DNA of 64,000 bases from NCBI RefSeq assembly GCF_000308615.1, contig NZ_BAGB01000076.1, forward strand, positions 186,001-250,000. Direction: 5' to 3'. Shown one piece after another: positions 25,390-36,069 of the stretch. The notes beneath the pieces were generated by a model. That model had not been told where the DNA came from and ran no database searches. It saw only the letters and a program-made list of their open reading frames with translations. Within the stretch, counting starts at the first letter, position 1. Every line of letters begins with the position of its first letter. The stretch is from Nocardia jiangxiensis NBRC 101359 (GTDB lineage Bacteria > Actinomycetota > Actinomycetes > Mycobacteriales > Mycobacteriaceae). Both the position numbers and the translations under genes were made by a program.

Positions 25390-26877
25390 TCAGGCCGCGG
25401 TATCGCCGGGTTTTCGCTCACGCAACCGACGCTGATACGCAGCACGTTCTCGTTCACACCGAGCGTGGATGCCGGCGATAACTTCCGCAAGGAGTTCTCC
25501 CACTCGGTGGCGATGGTTCACTCGTGCTGTACCGGTGGGGTCGATATGGTCCGGTGCGATCCACGCGGTCCGGCCCGGGAACTGTGAATCATCGTCCAGG
25601 ACAACGGTTTTCCAACCAGTCTCGCTGTCGTTGATCAATGAGTGGCAGTGATCGCACGCCAGGACCAGGTTCTCGATATCGGTCGGCCCGCCCTTGCTGA
25701 AATCCCGCACATGATGCACCGCGCACAGTGATGCGGGCGCGTCGCATCCAGGCCGTGAGCAGCCGCTCAATGCCGCGATGAGTGAGATTCGTTGTGCGGG
25801 TGAGGCCAATCGCCGCATCCGGCCGAAATGTAGCGGTAGACCGGCGTGGTCGAATACCGCCAGGTATGGGCGTGATTTCTCGGCCAGTCGCAATGCCTCG
25901 TCAATCGCGATGGTGCCACCGGTCGCGGTGGTCGCTACCCCGGCCGCCTGCTCCACGTCCTCGATTCGCATAGTGAGCACGGTGGTCACCGGGATCCCTC
26001 GATGCGCCCCCAGCGTGTCGGTGTTCACCAGCGATTGCAGCAGTAGCGTGAACGCGTCGTGGGTGCGCTGCGCGGCGGACCGGGTATCACGTTGCGCGGC
26101 AGCGGCGATCAGCTGCGGATCGGCGCGGTCGATATCGGCGCCGGGACTGGCCGGGTCCGCCGGGTTCGCCACACCGGGGCGCGCGTACTTGGCCAGCACC
26201 GGATCCAGCAGGGCACGCAACACCGGATCGATCTCACCGTGGATCGGGGACATCCCGTCCGCGCGCTGCCGCCCGATCCGGATGCCGCGCATCCGGGCGC
26301 GATCGGCCTCGTCGGTGATCCGCCCGTCCGGGTCCAGATGCGCGAGGATGCTCTCACCGACCTTGCCCACATCGTCGGGAGAGCCGGTGACCGCGAATTC
26401 GGCCAGAATCTGCTCCGCCGCGGCACGATCGGCAGCCTCGACTGCATGCGGAACCCTGATCATCACTGCCGCGATACCTCGCGCATGCTCGACCGAGATA
26501 TCCCCACGACGCAATGCTGTTGCCGTGCACGGCAGTTCGGGCTCACGCTCGGCACCGGACAGATCACGAAACACACCCACTCGCGTGGCCGCACGCACCC
26601 GCGCACCCGCCTCGACGTTCGACAACCGCAACGTCTCCATCAAGTACCGTTTGATCGTCTTGGCGCCCGACTCCGCGGGAATCGAGCGGGAATCCACCTC
26701 GAGCAGCACTCGATGCTGCACCGCAACCAACATCCGCGCCGCGCGCTCGACTCCACGCAACAACTCCACCACTCCACGATCGGACAGCGGGGTCAGCGAC
26801 TGTTCGACCAGATCACCGACGGCGGCCAGCAACGCATCCGCGTTGGGCCCTCCGGTCGGCGCACTGTTCGAATACAT
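25390..26877 (-). CDS. DUF222/HNH nuclease protein of the 13E12 repeat family
   Basis: A 495-residue protein with an N-terminal DUF222 region (ALLAAVGDLVEQSLTPLSD through VRAATRVGVF) and a C-terminal HNH domain: CSRPGCDAPASLCAVHHV, then FSKGGPTDIENLVLACDHCH, followed by a beta tail. The zinc Cys pairs and the HH/N/H residues of HNH are all present. These 13E12-type proteins are multicopy in mycobacteria and nocardiae and may be domesticated or homing-type nucleases; their biological role is unsettled. Its position beside broken genes fits a variable region. Confidence 0.87.
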   Translation of the reverse strand: MYSNSAPTGGPNADALLAAVGDLVEQSLTPLSDRGVVELLRGVERAARMLVAVQHRVLLEVDSRSIPAESGAKTIKRYLMETLRLSNVEAGARVRAATRVGVFRDLSGAEREPELPCTATALRRGDISVEHARGIAAVMIRVPHAVEAADRAAAEQILAEFAVTGSPDDVGKVGESILAHLDPDGRITDEADRARMRGIRIGRQRADGMSPIHGEIDPVLRALLDPVLAKYARPGVANPADPASPGADIDRADPQLIAAAAQRDTRSAAQRTHDAFTLLLQSLVNTDTLGAHRGIPVTTVLTMRIEDVEQAAGVATTATGGTIAIDEALRLAEKSRPYLAVFDHAGLPLHFGRMRRLASPAQRISLIAALSGCSRPGCDAPASLCAVHHVRDFSKGGPTDIENLVLACDHCHSLINDSETGWKTVVLDDDSQFPGRTAWIAPDHIDPTGTARVNHRHRVGELLAEVIAGIHARCERERAAYQRRLRERKPGDTAA

Positions 26878-27246
26878 GTTCGAACCCTATCCCGAAAACC
26901 CCCTCCGGAAAACCCCCGCAACCCATGTGAAATCAGAATCTTCACTCTGGGCAAGAGATCAAACCCGCTTGCACACACCACTTTTCGAAAGAATGCCCGC
27001 TCGCGACCGATTGTCGATAACGCACATAGCAATCAGTCAGCAAGGATTCGATGTGCGGCCTGGATCGAGGGCACAACCATCCGACGAACTACCCGGTCCG
27101 GTATGGGTGGAAGCGGACATCTCCACCTTGTCCACCCCTCGGCCGATGCGGACGAGTGGGCGGAACGCGAAATATGGACGGCGACGCGGGAACTCCCGAT
27201 TCCGCGAGACGTCGACGACCAGCACATCGAGAAAGGCACGCACGCA
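26878..27246. other. intergenic region without a supported gene
   Basis: This 369-bp divergent spacer lies between the HNH gene and the VC0807-like gene. Open frames pass through it, including one in frame with the downstream gene, but they lack conserved content or good ribosome-binding sites. It probably holds promoters for both genes. The AGAAAGGCACGC stretch before 27247 is the ribosome-binding site of the plus-strand gene. Confidence 0.5.
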
Positions 27247-27987
27247 ATGGCATTCGCAGACGCACAGAACGTCCCGGACACCGCGCGACCCGAGTCGAAT
27301 CGTTCCGAAGAGCCGGTAGGCGAGCCGGATACGGCCGCCGCCGCACCCGCACCCGGAATGGACCGCAAGGCCCTGGGGCGCCAGTTGCTCCGCGACGCCG
27401 GACTGCCGATGGCCACCTACTACGGGCTGCATGCCGCCGGGGCGAGCAATCTGGTCGCCCTCAGCGGCGGAACGGTGCTGTCGGGTGTGTTCGTGGTCGC
27501 CGAGATCGTGCGCAAACGCCGGATCGATCCCTTCGCCTCGGTGATCCTGGCCAGCTTCGTGCTCGGACTCGGGCTGACCTTCGCGTCCGGCGACGCCCGC
27601 TTCGCGGTCGCCAAGGACTCCTTCACCACCGCCCTGATCGGAGCGGCCTTCCTGCTCAGTACGGCGATCGGCAAGCCCCTGATCTACGTCAGCGCACAAC
27701 GCGGCATGTCCGCCGACGCCGCCGCCGCATTCCGGCAGCGGTACCGCACCAGCCCGCAGATGCGGCGCGTAATCACCACCCTGAGCATCATCTGGGGCGC
27801 GGGACTGTGCGCCGAGGCCGCGCTGCGTGTGGTGCTCGTCTACCACCTGCCCATCCCGACCATGGTGTGGCTGTCCACCGTCATGACGGCTGTCACCTTC
27901 GGGGTGCTGATCGCCATCACCATGGCGGTGGTCCGCCGCGCCCGCGCCCGTGCCGCACATGCAGACGCCGCGACGACGCCCGCCTAG
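27247..27987 (+). CDS. VC0807/DUF3159-like membrane protein
   Basis: A 246-residue membrane protein: a 35-residue Pro/Ala-rich cytoplasmic N-terminus, then about six hydrophobic helices, including LPMATYYGLHAAGASNLVAL, GVFVVAEIVRKRRIDPFASV and LLSTAIGKPLIYVSAQRG. The KRRIDPFA and STAIGKPLIY segments are typical of a family of uncharacterised membrane proteins (VC0807-type). Function is unknown. It converges with the gene on the other strand at 28025. Confidence 0.68.
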   Translation: MAFADAQNVPDTARPESNRSEEPVGEPDTAAAAPAPGMDRKALGRQLLRDAGLPMATYYGLHAAGASNLVALSGGTVLSGVFVVAEIVRKRRIDPFASVILASFVLGLGLTFASGDARFAVAKDSFTTALIGAAFLLSTAIGKPLIYVSAQRGMSADAAAAFRQRYRTSPQMRRVITTLSIIWGAGLCAEAALRVVLVYHLPIPTMVWLSTVMTAVTFGVLIAITMAVVRRARARAAHADAATTPA

Positions 27988-28024
27988 CGCGCGCCGACTT
28001 TGCCCGGCGAGTCCGGACATGTGG

Positions 28025-28522
28025 TCATGGAGCGTTCGAGTGCGTGGCGGCCGCGAGGATTCGGGAGGTGCGCGCGGTCTGGTACGAGGTGTTGCCCAGC
28101 GCCGCCAACCCCGCGACTGCCACCAGGAGCAGGGCCCAGCCCCACGCCCATTCCATGGCCTCGACGAACTCCCAGGTCTCCTTGACCGCGATACACCTCG
28201 CGCCGCCCGCGACCAGCAGCCAGCCCAGCGCGGTATTGGAGAACGTCAGGATCCGCTGCACCTCGTCGGCCGTAAGCACCTGCAGCACAGAGTGTTTCAT
28301 CCGTTCGCGTTCCTGGCGATACTTCCGGTACGCCACCGGCGGCACCAGCCACCACCACGGCGAGACACGACGCGGCGAGACGACATCGGGTGGAAGCTCC
28401 CGCCGCTCGGTCGAACCTTGATCCCGCAACTCCATCGCCGCCTGATACAGCGGCCCCGCCACCAGCAGCCACGCCCCGAACGCCCCCAATGCCGCGATCA
28501 CCGGATCGTGCGTCACGCTCAT
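28025..28522 (-). CDS. hypothetical membrane protein
   Basis: A 165-residue protein starting at the ATG at 28522, which has a GGAGGG site directly upstream. There are three hydrophobic helices: ALGAFGAWLLVAGPLYQAAM at the N-terminus, FSNTALGWLLVAGG in the middle and WGWALLLVAVAGLAALG near the end, with a charged cytoplasmic loop (YRKYRQERERMKHSVLQVL) between the first two. I do not recognise a family. A much longer frame to 28807 overlaps the cupin remnant and is not supported. Confidence 0.65.
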   Translation of the reverse strand: MSVTHDPVIAALGAFGAWLLVAGPLYQAAMELRDQGSTERRELPPDVVSPRRVSPWWWLVPPVAYRKYRQERERMKHSVLQVLTADEVQRILTFSNTALGWLLVAGGARCIAVKETWEFVEAMEWAWGWALLLVAVAGLAALGNTSYQTARTSRILAAATHSNAP

Positions 28523-28636
28523 CCCTCCAGAAGGAGTGTCAACACTGCACGTAGCGTACGGTGCCACCGGCATGCGCATCCGTTCCCGGGCGCTCGTCCG
28601 CCTCACCGTTCGCCGAGGTGGTGCCATGATCGAGAC

Positions 28637-28949
28637 ATGCGTTTCTTCGATGCCGGTGCATTCACCGCCGACCGTCCCTGGGGAGCCCTCGATATCACCC
28701 GAGATCGATACCGCGACGATCCGGCTGCACTGGACCGACCAGCCGTACAAGTGGCACGTCAATGACGGCCCGGAGGTCTTCGTCGTGCTGGACGGCGCGG
28801 TCGACATGCACTATCGCGAGAACGGCGAGGAACGCGTCGAACGCCTGACCCCGGGCCGGATCTGTTACGCCCAGGTCGGCGACGAACACGTCGCGCACCC
28901 GGCGCCGGAGGTTCGGATTCTCGTCGTCGAACGTAAAGGGAGCGTCTGA
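28637..28949 (+). pseudogene. small cupin-domain protein, frameshifted (+1)
   Basis: The first frame encodes MRFFDAGAFTADRPWGALDI, the normal start of a one-domain cupin, but then runs out of family sequence and stops at 28765. The rest of the cupin (IRLHWTDQPYKWHVNDGPEV, VVLDGAVDMHYRENGEE, EHVAHP and the end at 28949) is in the next frame. Dropping one C from the CCC at 28698-28700 joins both into a 103-residue protein with metal-binding HVND...E and H positions intact. Either the gene is dead or the base call is wrong. Confidence 0.82.
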
Positions 28950-29049
28950 GCGGGTAGCCGGTCGCTGCACCTCGGGCCGTCCGCGGCACGGCTCAGCTAC
29001 CGGCACGATGTATCGAAAGGCGATCAATACCGAAGCCGGGCCGATGGAT

Positions 29050-29423
29050 TCACGGGTAGTGCAAGGCCGGGATGCTGTTCAAATCGTGGATCGTCGCGAC
29101 GCTCGTTCTCAGACTCCACACCGTCATGCCCACGGCGATGATCCGGCCACGAATCCGAGGATCGACGGCACACCGGCGCGACCGGCGAACCTGCGCCAGC
29201 CGACGACGAAGCCGACCCCCGACACGACAATTCCCGCCAACGCCACCACCAGTAGCGGAGCGTGCAGGGCGACGGCGCCGGGCACGGTGGTCATCACGAC
29301 CGAGAACACGGCCAGGAACGGGGCGATCACCAGACTCAGGACGCCGAGCAGGAACCCGGCGACCGCCACGACGTTGCCACCGCGTGACTGCGGCGGAAGT
29401 GTTGGTCGCTGCCAATCGTTCAC
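29050..29423 (-). pseudogene. small membrane protein, probable -1 frameshift
   Basis: The upstream frame (from 29423) gives NVVAVAGFLLGVLSLVIAPF, then LLVVALAGIVVSGVGFVVGW and VPSILGFVAG, and then ends in the non-hydrophobic SSPWA at 29124. In the neighbouring frame the continuation IIAVGMTVWSLRTSVATIHD carries on the last helix and a tail ending at 29050. Adding one base near 29141-29147 (GCCGG-ATC) gives a continuous 124-residue protein with four helices, DUF4190-like in layout. Function unknown. As written, a 99-residue truncated form would be made. Confidence 0.6.
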
Positions 29424-29612
29424 ATTCCCGATTCGACCAGACCGGGCGAGCGCGAGGCCAGTTGTCTTCCCCGGATCGGGAGACCTCGACGTAGCGGGCA
29501 GATCTGTGCGGCTGCGCCGTTCGGCGATGCAGATTGGGTGGATATCTGCCGAGCAGCAGCGACACGTGCTGAGATATCCGCGCAGCGCCCACCGGCAGGA
29601 TGCGGGGAGTTG

Positions 29613-30530
29613 TCAGCCGAGGCCGATCAAGGCCGGGGCGAGGCTGACGTAACCGTCTATGCCGGAAGCGAATTCGATGCCGATCGGTTGCAGGAGGGTG
29701 ACGTGGTCGGCTCCGGCGGCGAGGTGTTCGCGGATCTTCTCGGCGATCGAATCCGGGGTGCCGTGCGCGACGAGGGCGTCGACCACTTGATCGTCCGGTG
29801 TGGTGTTTTCCGCTGTCTCGTAACCGAATTCGGCTATCGTGGCGCAAAAGGACGGACGGGTGGACCAGGTGGATACGACCTGTCGTGCGGTTTCGCGGGC
29901 TCGGGCGAGGTCGTCGTCGATCACGGCGGACAGGGCCACTACGAGCAGTTTGCCGGGGCCGAGGGTTTTTCTGGCCTGGGCGGTGTGTTCCGGCGGGAGT
30001 CCGGCAGGTAGCGCACCGTCGGTGATCTCTCCGGCCAGCGCGAGCATTTTCGGGCCGTTCGCGGCGAGGATTCGCGGGTACACGGAATCCGGTGCGGGAG
30101 GCCAGGTTTCGCTGTTCATTCCGGTGACGTAGTCGCGCATGGCGGTCAGGGGGCTGCCGAACGGTCGGCCGACGCTCTCGGCCTGTTGCGGGTAGCCGAC
30201 GCCGAGGCCGAGTACGAAACGGTCCGGGTACGCCTGGGCGAGGTAGGCCGCCGCGCCGTGTGCGGTTTGCGGTGGGCGAGCCCAGATGTTGGCGATGCAG
30301 GTGCCCACCGTGAGGCGTTCGGTGGCGGCCAGCAGGACGGACAGGTGTGTGAAGGCGTCCTTGCCGATGACCTCATTGGTCCACAGGGCGCGGTAACCGG
30401 CGTTCTCCAGGCGGCGGCCCGCGGCGCGCTGCACGGTCGCCGACGGGGTGCTGGTGAAGGTGACCGGCAAACTCGCACCGACCGGTCCGAGTGCTCGGCG
30501 TGCCGTGTCCACGGCGAGGTCGATCGTCAT
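29613..30530 (-). CDS. LLM-class F420/FMN-dependent oxidoreductase
   Basis: A 305-residue TIM-barrel enzyme of the bacterial luciferase-like group in the mycobacterial F420-dependent branch. Visible segments are ENAGYRALWTNEVIGKDAFT, LTVGTCIANIWARPPQTAHG, DRFVLGLGVGYPQQAESVGR and ILAANGPKMLALAGEITDGA, then HGTPDSIAEKIREHLAAGAD near the end. The ATG at 30530 follows GGAGGAACGCCC. It is divergent from a LysR regulator, which probably controls it. The substrate is unknown. Confidence 0.87.
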   Translation of the reverse strand: MTIDLAVDTARRALGPVGASLPVTFTSTPSATVQRAAGRRLENAGYRALWTNEVIGKDAFTHLSVLLAATERLTVGTCIANIWARPPQTAHGAAAYLAQAYPDRFVLGLGVGYPQQAESVGRPFGSPLTAMRDYVTGMNSETWPPAPDSVYPRILAANGPKMLALAGEITDGALPAGLPPEHTAQARKTLGPGKLLVVALSAVIDDDLARARETARQVVSTWSTRPSFCATIAEFGYETAENTTPDDQVVDALVAHGTPDSIAEKIREHLAAGADHVTLLQPIGIEFASGIDGYVSLAPALIGLG

Positions 30531-30700
30531 GGGCGTTCCTCCAGGTGAAATCGCTGCGGGGTGGATAGGTCCACTGTGCTGCCGCGAGCGACTCGCGATC
30601 CAATGAATCTTCCGCATCAGGCATTGCGATTCGCGTATCACTGCAGCTGGGGGACATCGATGCGACGACAGCCCGGACCGGACGGGACTACTGTGACGGC

Positions 30701-31612
30701 ATGACCGACGCACCGCCCGCAGTGGATCTCGACCTGCGGTTGGTGCACTCCTTCACGCTGGTCGCCGAGCACGGGCATTTCGGTCGCGCCGCCGAGGCCC
30801 TGCACGTCACGCAACCCTCGTTGAGCCGGCAGATCAACCGGCTGGAGAAACAACTCGGGGCGCGGCTGCTGGATCGCGGACCGCAGGGCACCCGGCTCAC
30901 CGAAGCCGGTGAGGTGTTCCTCCCCCAGGCCAGAGCGTTGCTGCGCACCGCAAGCCGGATGGTCGCGCAGACCCGCGCCGTGGCCAGCCCCGGCCACGTC
31001 ACGATCGGCTACACCGGAGACCTGATCATCACGCCCGTCGTGCGCGAGATGCGCCGACGCCATCCCGACGCCGAGATACGCGCACAGCATGTGCAGATCA
31101 CCGACGTCCAGGCCGCCCTGCATGATCATCGAGTCGACGCACTCCTCACCCGACTCCCCTTCCCCACCGAGGGGCTACAGGTCACCATCCTGTACGAAGA
31201 ACCGCGCGTGGTCCTCATGCCCATCGATCATCGCTTGGCGCACAAGGACTTCCTGACCCTCGACGACATCGCCGACGAACCCGTCCCCCGCCTCCGCCGA
31301 TCCGACCCGGTCTGGAGCGCCTACTGGAACATCGACCCTCGCCCCGACGGCCGCCCCGCCCCCGATGGCCCCATCATCGAAGCCCTCGAGGACAAACTCG
31401 AGGTAATCGCCGCCGGAGAAGCCATAGCCATCACCGCAGGCGGCCAATTCCCCACCCTCCGCCCCGACATCATCGCGATCCCCCTGCACGGCGTCGACCC
31501 GGCCCACGTAGTCCTGGCCACCCGCCGCGACACCCGAAACCGACTGGTCAACGCATTCCGCCAATACGCGCAGGAGCAGCTCACCGGCTCGGCCACGACC
31601 ACCGATCCGTGA
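30701..31612 (+). CDS. LysR-family transcriptional regulator
   Basis: A 303-residue LysR regulator with the N-terminal winged HTH (LVHSFTLVAEHGHFGRAAEA, LHVTQPSLSRQINRLEKQLG, LDRGPQGTRLTEAGEVFL) and a two-lobe effector domain starting near residue 95 (GHVTIGYTGDLIITPVVREM). It is divergent from the LLM-type oxidoreductase, the classic arrangement for LysR control of the neighbouring gene. Confidence 0.92.
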   Translation: MTDAPPAVDLDLRLVHSFTLVAEHGHFGRAAEALHVTQPSLSRQINRLEKQLGARLLDRGPQGTRLTEAGEVFLPQARALLRTASRMVAQTRAVASPGHVTIGYTGDLIITPVVREMRRRHPDAEIRAQHVQITDVQAALHDHRVDALLTRLPFPTEGLQVTILYEEPRVVLMPIDHRLAHKDFLTLDDIADEPVPRLRRSDPVWSAYWNIDPRPDGRPAPDGPIIEALEDKLEVIAAGEAIAITAGGQFPTLRPDIIAIPLHGVDPAHVVLATRRDTRNRLVNAFRQYAQEQLTGSATTTDP

Positions 31613-31906
31613 ACCACGACGGCGCAGCGCCCAATTCTGTTGCAGTTGGCCATAATCGGAAGCTGCCGTAGATCAGGCCGATCCCCAGACCTGTTGCACA
31701 TCAACAGATTGCAGATGCACACGGACACGTTCCGCGAAATCTCGATGCGGTGGCAGATCCGTCCGACGGTCGGTGCCGCGCGTTGTGCTGCGGCTGCTCT
31801 ACGAACGCCATCCCGACCTCGGCCCGCCGGTGGCCGGAACAGCCGCGCGTCGATGCGGCGGGTCCCGGCCACCGCCGAAAACCGATCAGCGAATATCGTT
31901 GCAGCC
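31613..31906. other. intergenic region without a supported gene
   Basis: The 294 bp between the LysR stop and the end of the next minus-strand gene contain only short frames with no recognisable motif. One plus-strand stretch near 31775 (VVLRLLYERHPDLGPPVAG) looks protein-like but has no start or ribosome-binding site and may be a gene remnant. Confidence 0.45.
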
Positions 31907-32701
31907 CTAGGCGATTCCGGCGACGGACTCGGGGTTGAATTCGTCGCGCCAGCGGATGGCTTCTTCCAGGGTGCTCAGGTCGTAGTCGGGGCCGCCGGTG
32001 CCGACGGTGAACAGGGTTGCTCCGGCGGCTACGAGGGCGGGGGCGGCTTCGGCGCCCGGCCAGTTCACCGAGCGTTCGATGGCGGCCGGATCGGTGCCCG
32101 CGGCGGTGCAGTGGTCGGCGAGGATCTTCGACTTGCGTTCCAGGACATCGATTTCGGCGAAGGTGTGCCAGATGTCGGCGTATTCGGCCACCAGGCGCAA
32201 GGTCTTGCGCTCACCGCCGCCGCCGATCAGGATCGGGATGTCGCGGACCGGCTGCGGGTTGAGTTTGCCCAGGCGGGCGGTCAGTCGTTCCATGTACTCC
32301 TTGAGCAACGCCAAACGTGATCCGGCGGTACCGAATTCGTAGCCGTACTCGTCGTAGTCCTTCTCGAACCAACCCGCGCCGATGCCCAGGATCAGGCGGC
32401 CGCCGGAGATGTGGTCCACGGTGCGGGCCATATCGGCGAGCAGGTCGGGGTTGCGGTAGCCGCCGCCGGTGACCAGCGCGCCGAGCTGGACGCGTTCGGT
32501 CTGCTCGGCGATCGCGCCGAGCATGGTCCAGCATTCGAAATGGGCGCCGTCGGGGTCGCCGTAGAGCGGGTAGAAGTGATCCCAGTTGAACACGACGTCC
32601 ACCCCGGCGTCCTCGGCGCGGCGCACGGCATCGCGGATGAGGTTGTACTCGGGTGCGTGCTGCGGCTGTAGTTGGACTCCGATGCGAACTGGTCGGGTCA
32701 T
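31907..32701 (-). CDS. LLM-class F420-dependent oxidoreductase
   Basis: A 264-residue luciferase-like TIM-barrel protein of the F420-dependent TIGR03560-like type. Key segments are IGVQLQPQHAPEYNLIRDAV, VVFNWDHFYPLYGDPDGAHF, LGALVTGGGYRNPDLLADMA, ILGIGAGWFEKDYDEYGYEF and PILIGGGGERKTLRLVAEYA. It is shorter than typical 280-300 residue members but complete. It stands alone between unrelated genes; its substrate cannot be inferred. Confidence 0.88.
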   Translation of the reverse strand: MTRPVRIGVQLQPQHAPEYNLIRDAVRRAEDAGVDVVFNWDHFYPLYGDPDGAHFECWTMLGAIAEQTERVQLGALVTGGGYRNPDLLADMARTVDHISGGRLILGIGAGWFEKDYDEYGYEFGTAGSRLALLKEYMERLTARLGKLNPQPVRDIPILIGGGGERKTLRLVAEYADIWHTFAEIDVLERKSKILADHCTAAGTDPAAIERSVNWPGAEAAPALVAAGATLFTVGTGGPDYDLSTLEEAIRWRDEFNPESVAGIA

Positions 32702-32913
32702 GAATGCTCTCCTCGATGTGAGCTTTCAGCACTGCGAATGACCCTCATCAGGCTACCGCCGGGACGCCCGAGATGTCCGTGCGGGCGTGTACGCCCACAG
32801 CGAACCGACACGCCGTGGACATATGCCCAGTAGGATTTCGTTCTGCGGTTCGCCGCATCCACCCTCTACTCGGATCGTCCGGCACGTTCCTGCCGGTGAA
32901 GGGATGTTTTCTG

Positions 32914-33991
<1,078 letters not shown>

Positions 33992-33999
<8 letters not shown>

Positions 34000-34519
34000 T
34001 TTCGACTCCGCCGGGCCCGCGTCGATCGCGGGTCCGGCTGCGCCGCCACTCCTCGTTGAGGCGGATACGCAGATTGTCCATCGGGACCTCGTTTCCGCCC
34101 GAGCTGCGGATTTGCACGCGGACCGGCTCGCTCGTATCGTTCTCGACCCGCTCGAGCGGCGGCGTCCCGCCCTGCAGGTACTGATCACCCCACTGCCACA
34201 GGGCCAGGACGACCGGGATCGCATCGCGGCCCATCTCGGTGAGCACATATTCGTTGCGGGTGCGTTTGCCCTCCTCGCGGTAGGGCTGTTTGCGCAGCAG
34301 GCCCGCGGTGGTGAGTTTGCGCAGGGCTGCTGCGGCGGCCGCGTCGGTGATGCCGACGCGTTCGGCGAATCCGTCGAATCGAGTGGTGCCGTAGAGGGCC
34401 TCGCGCAGGATCAGGATCGCGGATCGGGTGCCGATGATGTCCAGGGCCTTGACGACCGAACATCCCTCCGGCTTCCACGAACGCAGATCACGTAACGGTC
34501 CTTCGAGTACAGCAGACAT
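33992..34519 (-). CDS. HxlR-family transcriptional regulator
   Basis: A 175-residue winged-helix regulator with the HxlR pattern: CSVVKALDIIGTRSAILILR, the FDGFAERVGITDAAAAAALR helix-turn-helix, KLTTAGLLRKQPYREEGKRT as wing, and EYVLTEMGRDAIPVVLALWQ. The C-terminal 60 residues are a non-conserved extension. The ATG at 34519 is used; two further ATGs lie 9 and 12 bp upstream. It is divergent from the thiolase gene and probably regulates that region. Confidence 0.85.
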
Positions 34520-34556
34520 GACGTACATCATACGAGTCTGACTTGTGGTAGGTATC

Positions 34557-34575
34557 GTCAGCCTCCTACGCTGAC
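34557..34575. promoter_or_regulatory. inverted repeat in the HxlR-thiolase divergent spacer
   Basis: Arms GTCAG (34557-34561) and CTGAC (34571-34575) flank a 9-bp centre in the 109-bp spacer between the divergent starts. The arms are short, so this is only a weak candidate operator for the HxlR regulator. Confidence 0.3.
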
Positions 34576-34628
34576 TATAGAACGACTTAGCGAGACCGCA
34601 TCGTCGCGGTCGGTCGGAAGGAATCGCC

Positions 34629-35798
34629 ATGAGAGACGCAGTGATCGTCGAGGCCGTGCGCACCCCGATCGGCAAGGGCAAGTCGACCGGCGCGCTGCAC
34701 GGGGTACATCCGGTGGACCTGCTCGCACACAGCCTGCGGGAGGTGGTGCGGCGAACGGGCATCGATCCGGCGCAGATCGACGACGTCATCGGCGGAGTGG
34801 TCACCCAGGTCGGCGAACAGTCCGTCAACATCAGCCGGCGCGCCGCACTGGCCGCCGGATATCCCGAATCGGTGCCCGCCACGACCGTGGACCGGCAGTG
34901 CGGAAGCAGTCAGCAGGCCATCCACTTCGCCGCACAGGGCGTGATCTCCGGTGCGTACGACGTCGTGGTGGCGGCCGGACTGGAATCGATGAGCCGGGTT
35001 CCGATGGGCTCGAGCGTGGTCGGGGCCACCGATATCGGTGGGGTCGCCTTTGCCGAGCGTTATCCTGAAGGGCTTGTGCCGCAAGGTATCAGCGCGGAGT
35101 TGATCGCGTCGCGATGGAAGATCGGGCGTACCGCACTGGACGAGTTCTCCCTGGCCAGTCACGAGAAGGCCGCGGCGGCAACGAAGAACGGGGCGTTCGA
35201 GGCGGAACTGGCTCCGCTGGAAGGCTTGTCGACCGACGAGGGGATTCGCGTCGGCAGCACGCTCGAGACGCTGGGCGCGCTGCGTCCGGCCTTCTACAGC
35301 CCCGAATACGCCGCCCGATTCCCGGAGATCGGCTGGAACATCACCGCCGCCAACGCGAGTCAGATCAACGACGGCAGCGCCGCGGTCCTCATCATGACCA
35401 GCGAGAAGGCCGCTCAGCTCGGCCTGACGCCGCTGGCCCGGCTGCACAGCTTCGCCGTCGCGGGCGACGATCCGCTGCTGATGCTCACCGCGGTCATCCC
35501 GGCGACGCGAAAGGTCCTGGAGCGCAGCGGTTTGCAACTGTCCGACATCGACCTGTTCGAAGTCAACGAGGCGTTCGCCGCGGTGGTCCTGGCCTGGGCC
35601 GCCGACACCGGCGCGGACCTCAGCCGCGTCAACGTCCACGGCGGCGCGATCGCTCTGGGTCATCCGCTCGGCGCATCGGGAGCACGCCTGGCCACCACCC
35701 TCGTGCACGCCATGCGCGAACGTGGCGCCCGCTTCGGCCTGCAGACCATGTGCGAGGCGGGCGGGCTGGCCAACGCCATGATTCTGGAAAGGCTGTGA
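34629..35798 (+). CDS. acetyl-CoA acetyltransferase (thiolase)
   Basis: A 389-residue type II thiolase. The nucleophilic Cys is in VDRQCGSSQQAIHFAAQG (residue about 92), the active-site His in VHGGAIALGHPLGASGARL, and the second catalytic Cys in TMCEAGGLANAM. The length is normal. It catalyses reversible condensation or cleavage of acyl-CoA, used in beta-oxidation or in acetoacetyl-CoA synthesis. No beta-oxidation partner genes are adjacent. The ATG at 34629 follows GGAAGGAATCGCC. Confidence 0.93.
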   Translation: MRDAVIVEAVRTPIGKGKSTGALHGVHPVDLLAHSLREVVRRTGIDPAQIDDVIGGVVTQVGEQSVNISRRAALAAGYPESVPATTVDRQCGSSQQAIHFAAQGVISGAYDVVVAAGLESMSRVPMGSSVVGATDIGGVAFAERYPEGLVPQGISAELIASRWKIGRTALDEFSLASHEKAAAATKNGAFEAELAPLEGLSTDEGIRVGSTLETLGALRPAFYSPEYAARFPEIGWNITAANASQINDGSAAVLIMTSEKAAQLGLTPLARLHSFAVAGDDPLLMLTAVIPATRKVLERSGLQLSDIDLFEVNEAFAAVVLAWAADTGADLSRVNVHGGAIALGHPLGASGARLATTLVHAMRERGARFGLQTMCEAGGLANAMILERL

Positions 35799-36069
35799 GC
35801 AGCTGATACGGAACGAGACGACCGGCATAGCCCATCTCGCGCAGACGAGCGCGGGTGCTCGCAGCGCCCTCCGACTTCGCACCATGCCGCGTCGACCGTT
35901 GCGGATATCGTCGTCGTTCTCAGGGGTTCGGCACGTCTGTCCATCGATTTCGACGCAGGTTTCGAGCGTCGCCGTGCCACGACCTTCGCGAGATTAGGCT
36001 GTTCCGGGTGAACCAGAACAGAGCAGCAGGCGTGATCGAGGCCCAGCCACGTGACGGTGGGGTGGGCAC

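Noticed and set aside
26059..27246. Upstream in-frame extension of the VC0807-like gene
   Set aside because: It would run antisense through the HNH gene; the ATG at 27247 with AGAAAGGCACGC upstream is the sensible start.
31750..31938. Short plus-strand frame in the LysR-LLM spacer
   Set aside because: No ribosome-binding site, no recognised motif and overlap with the end of the LLM gene; kept only as a possible remnant.
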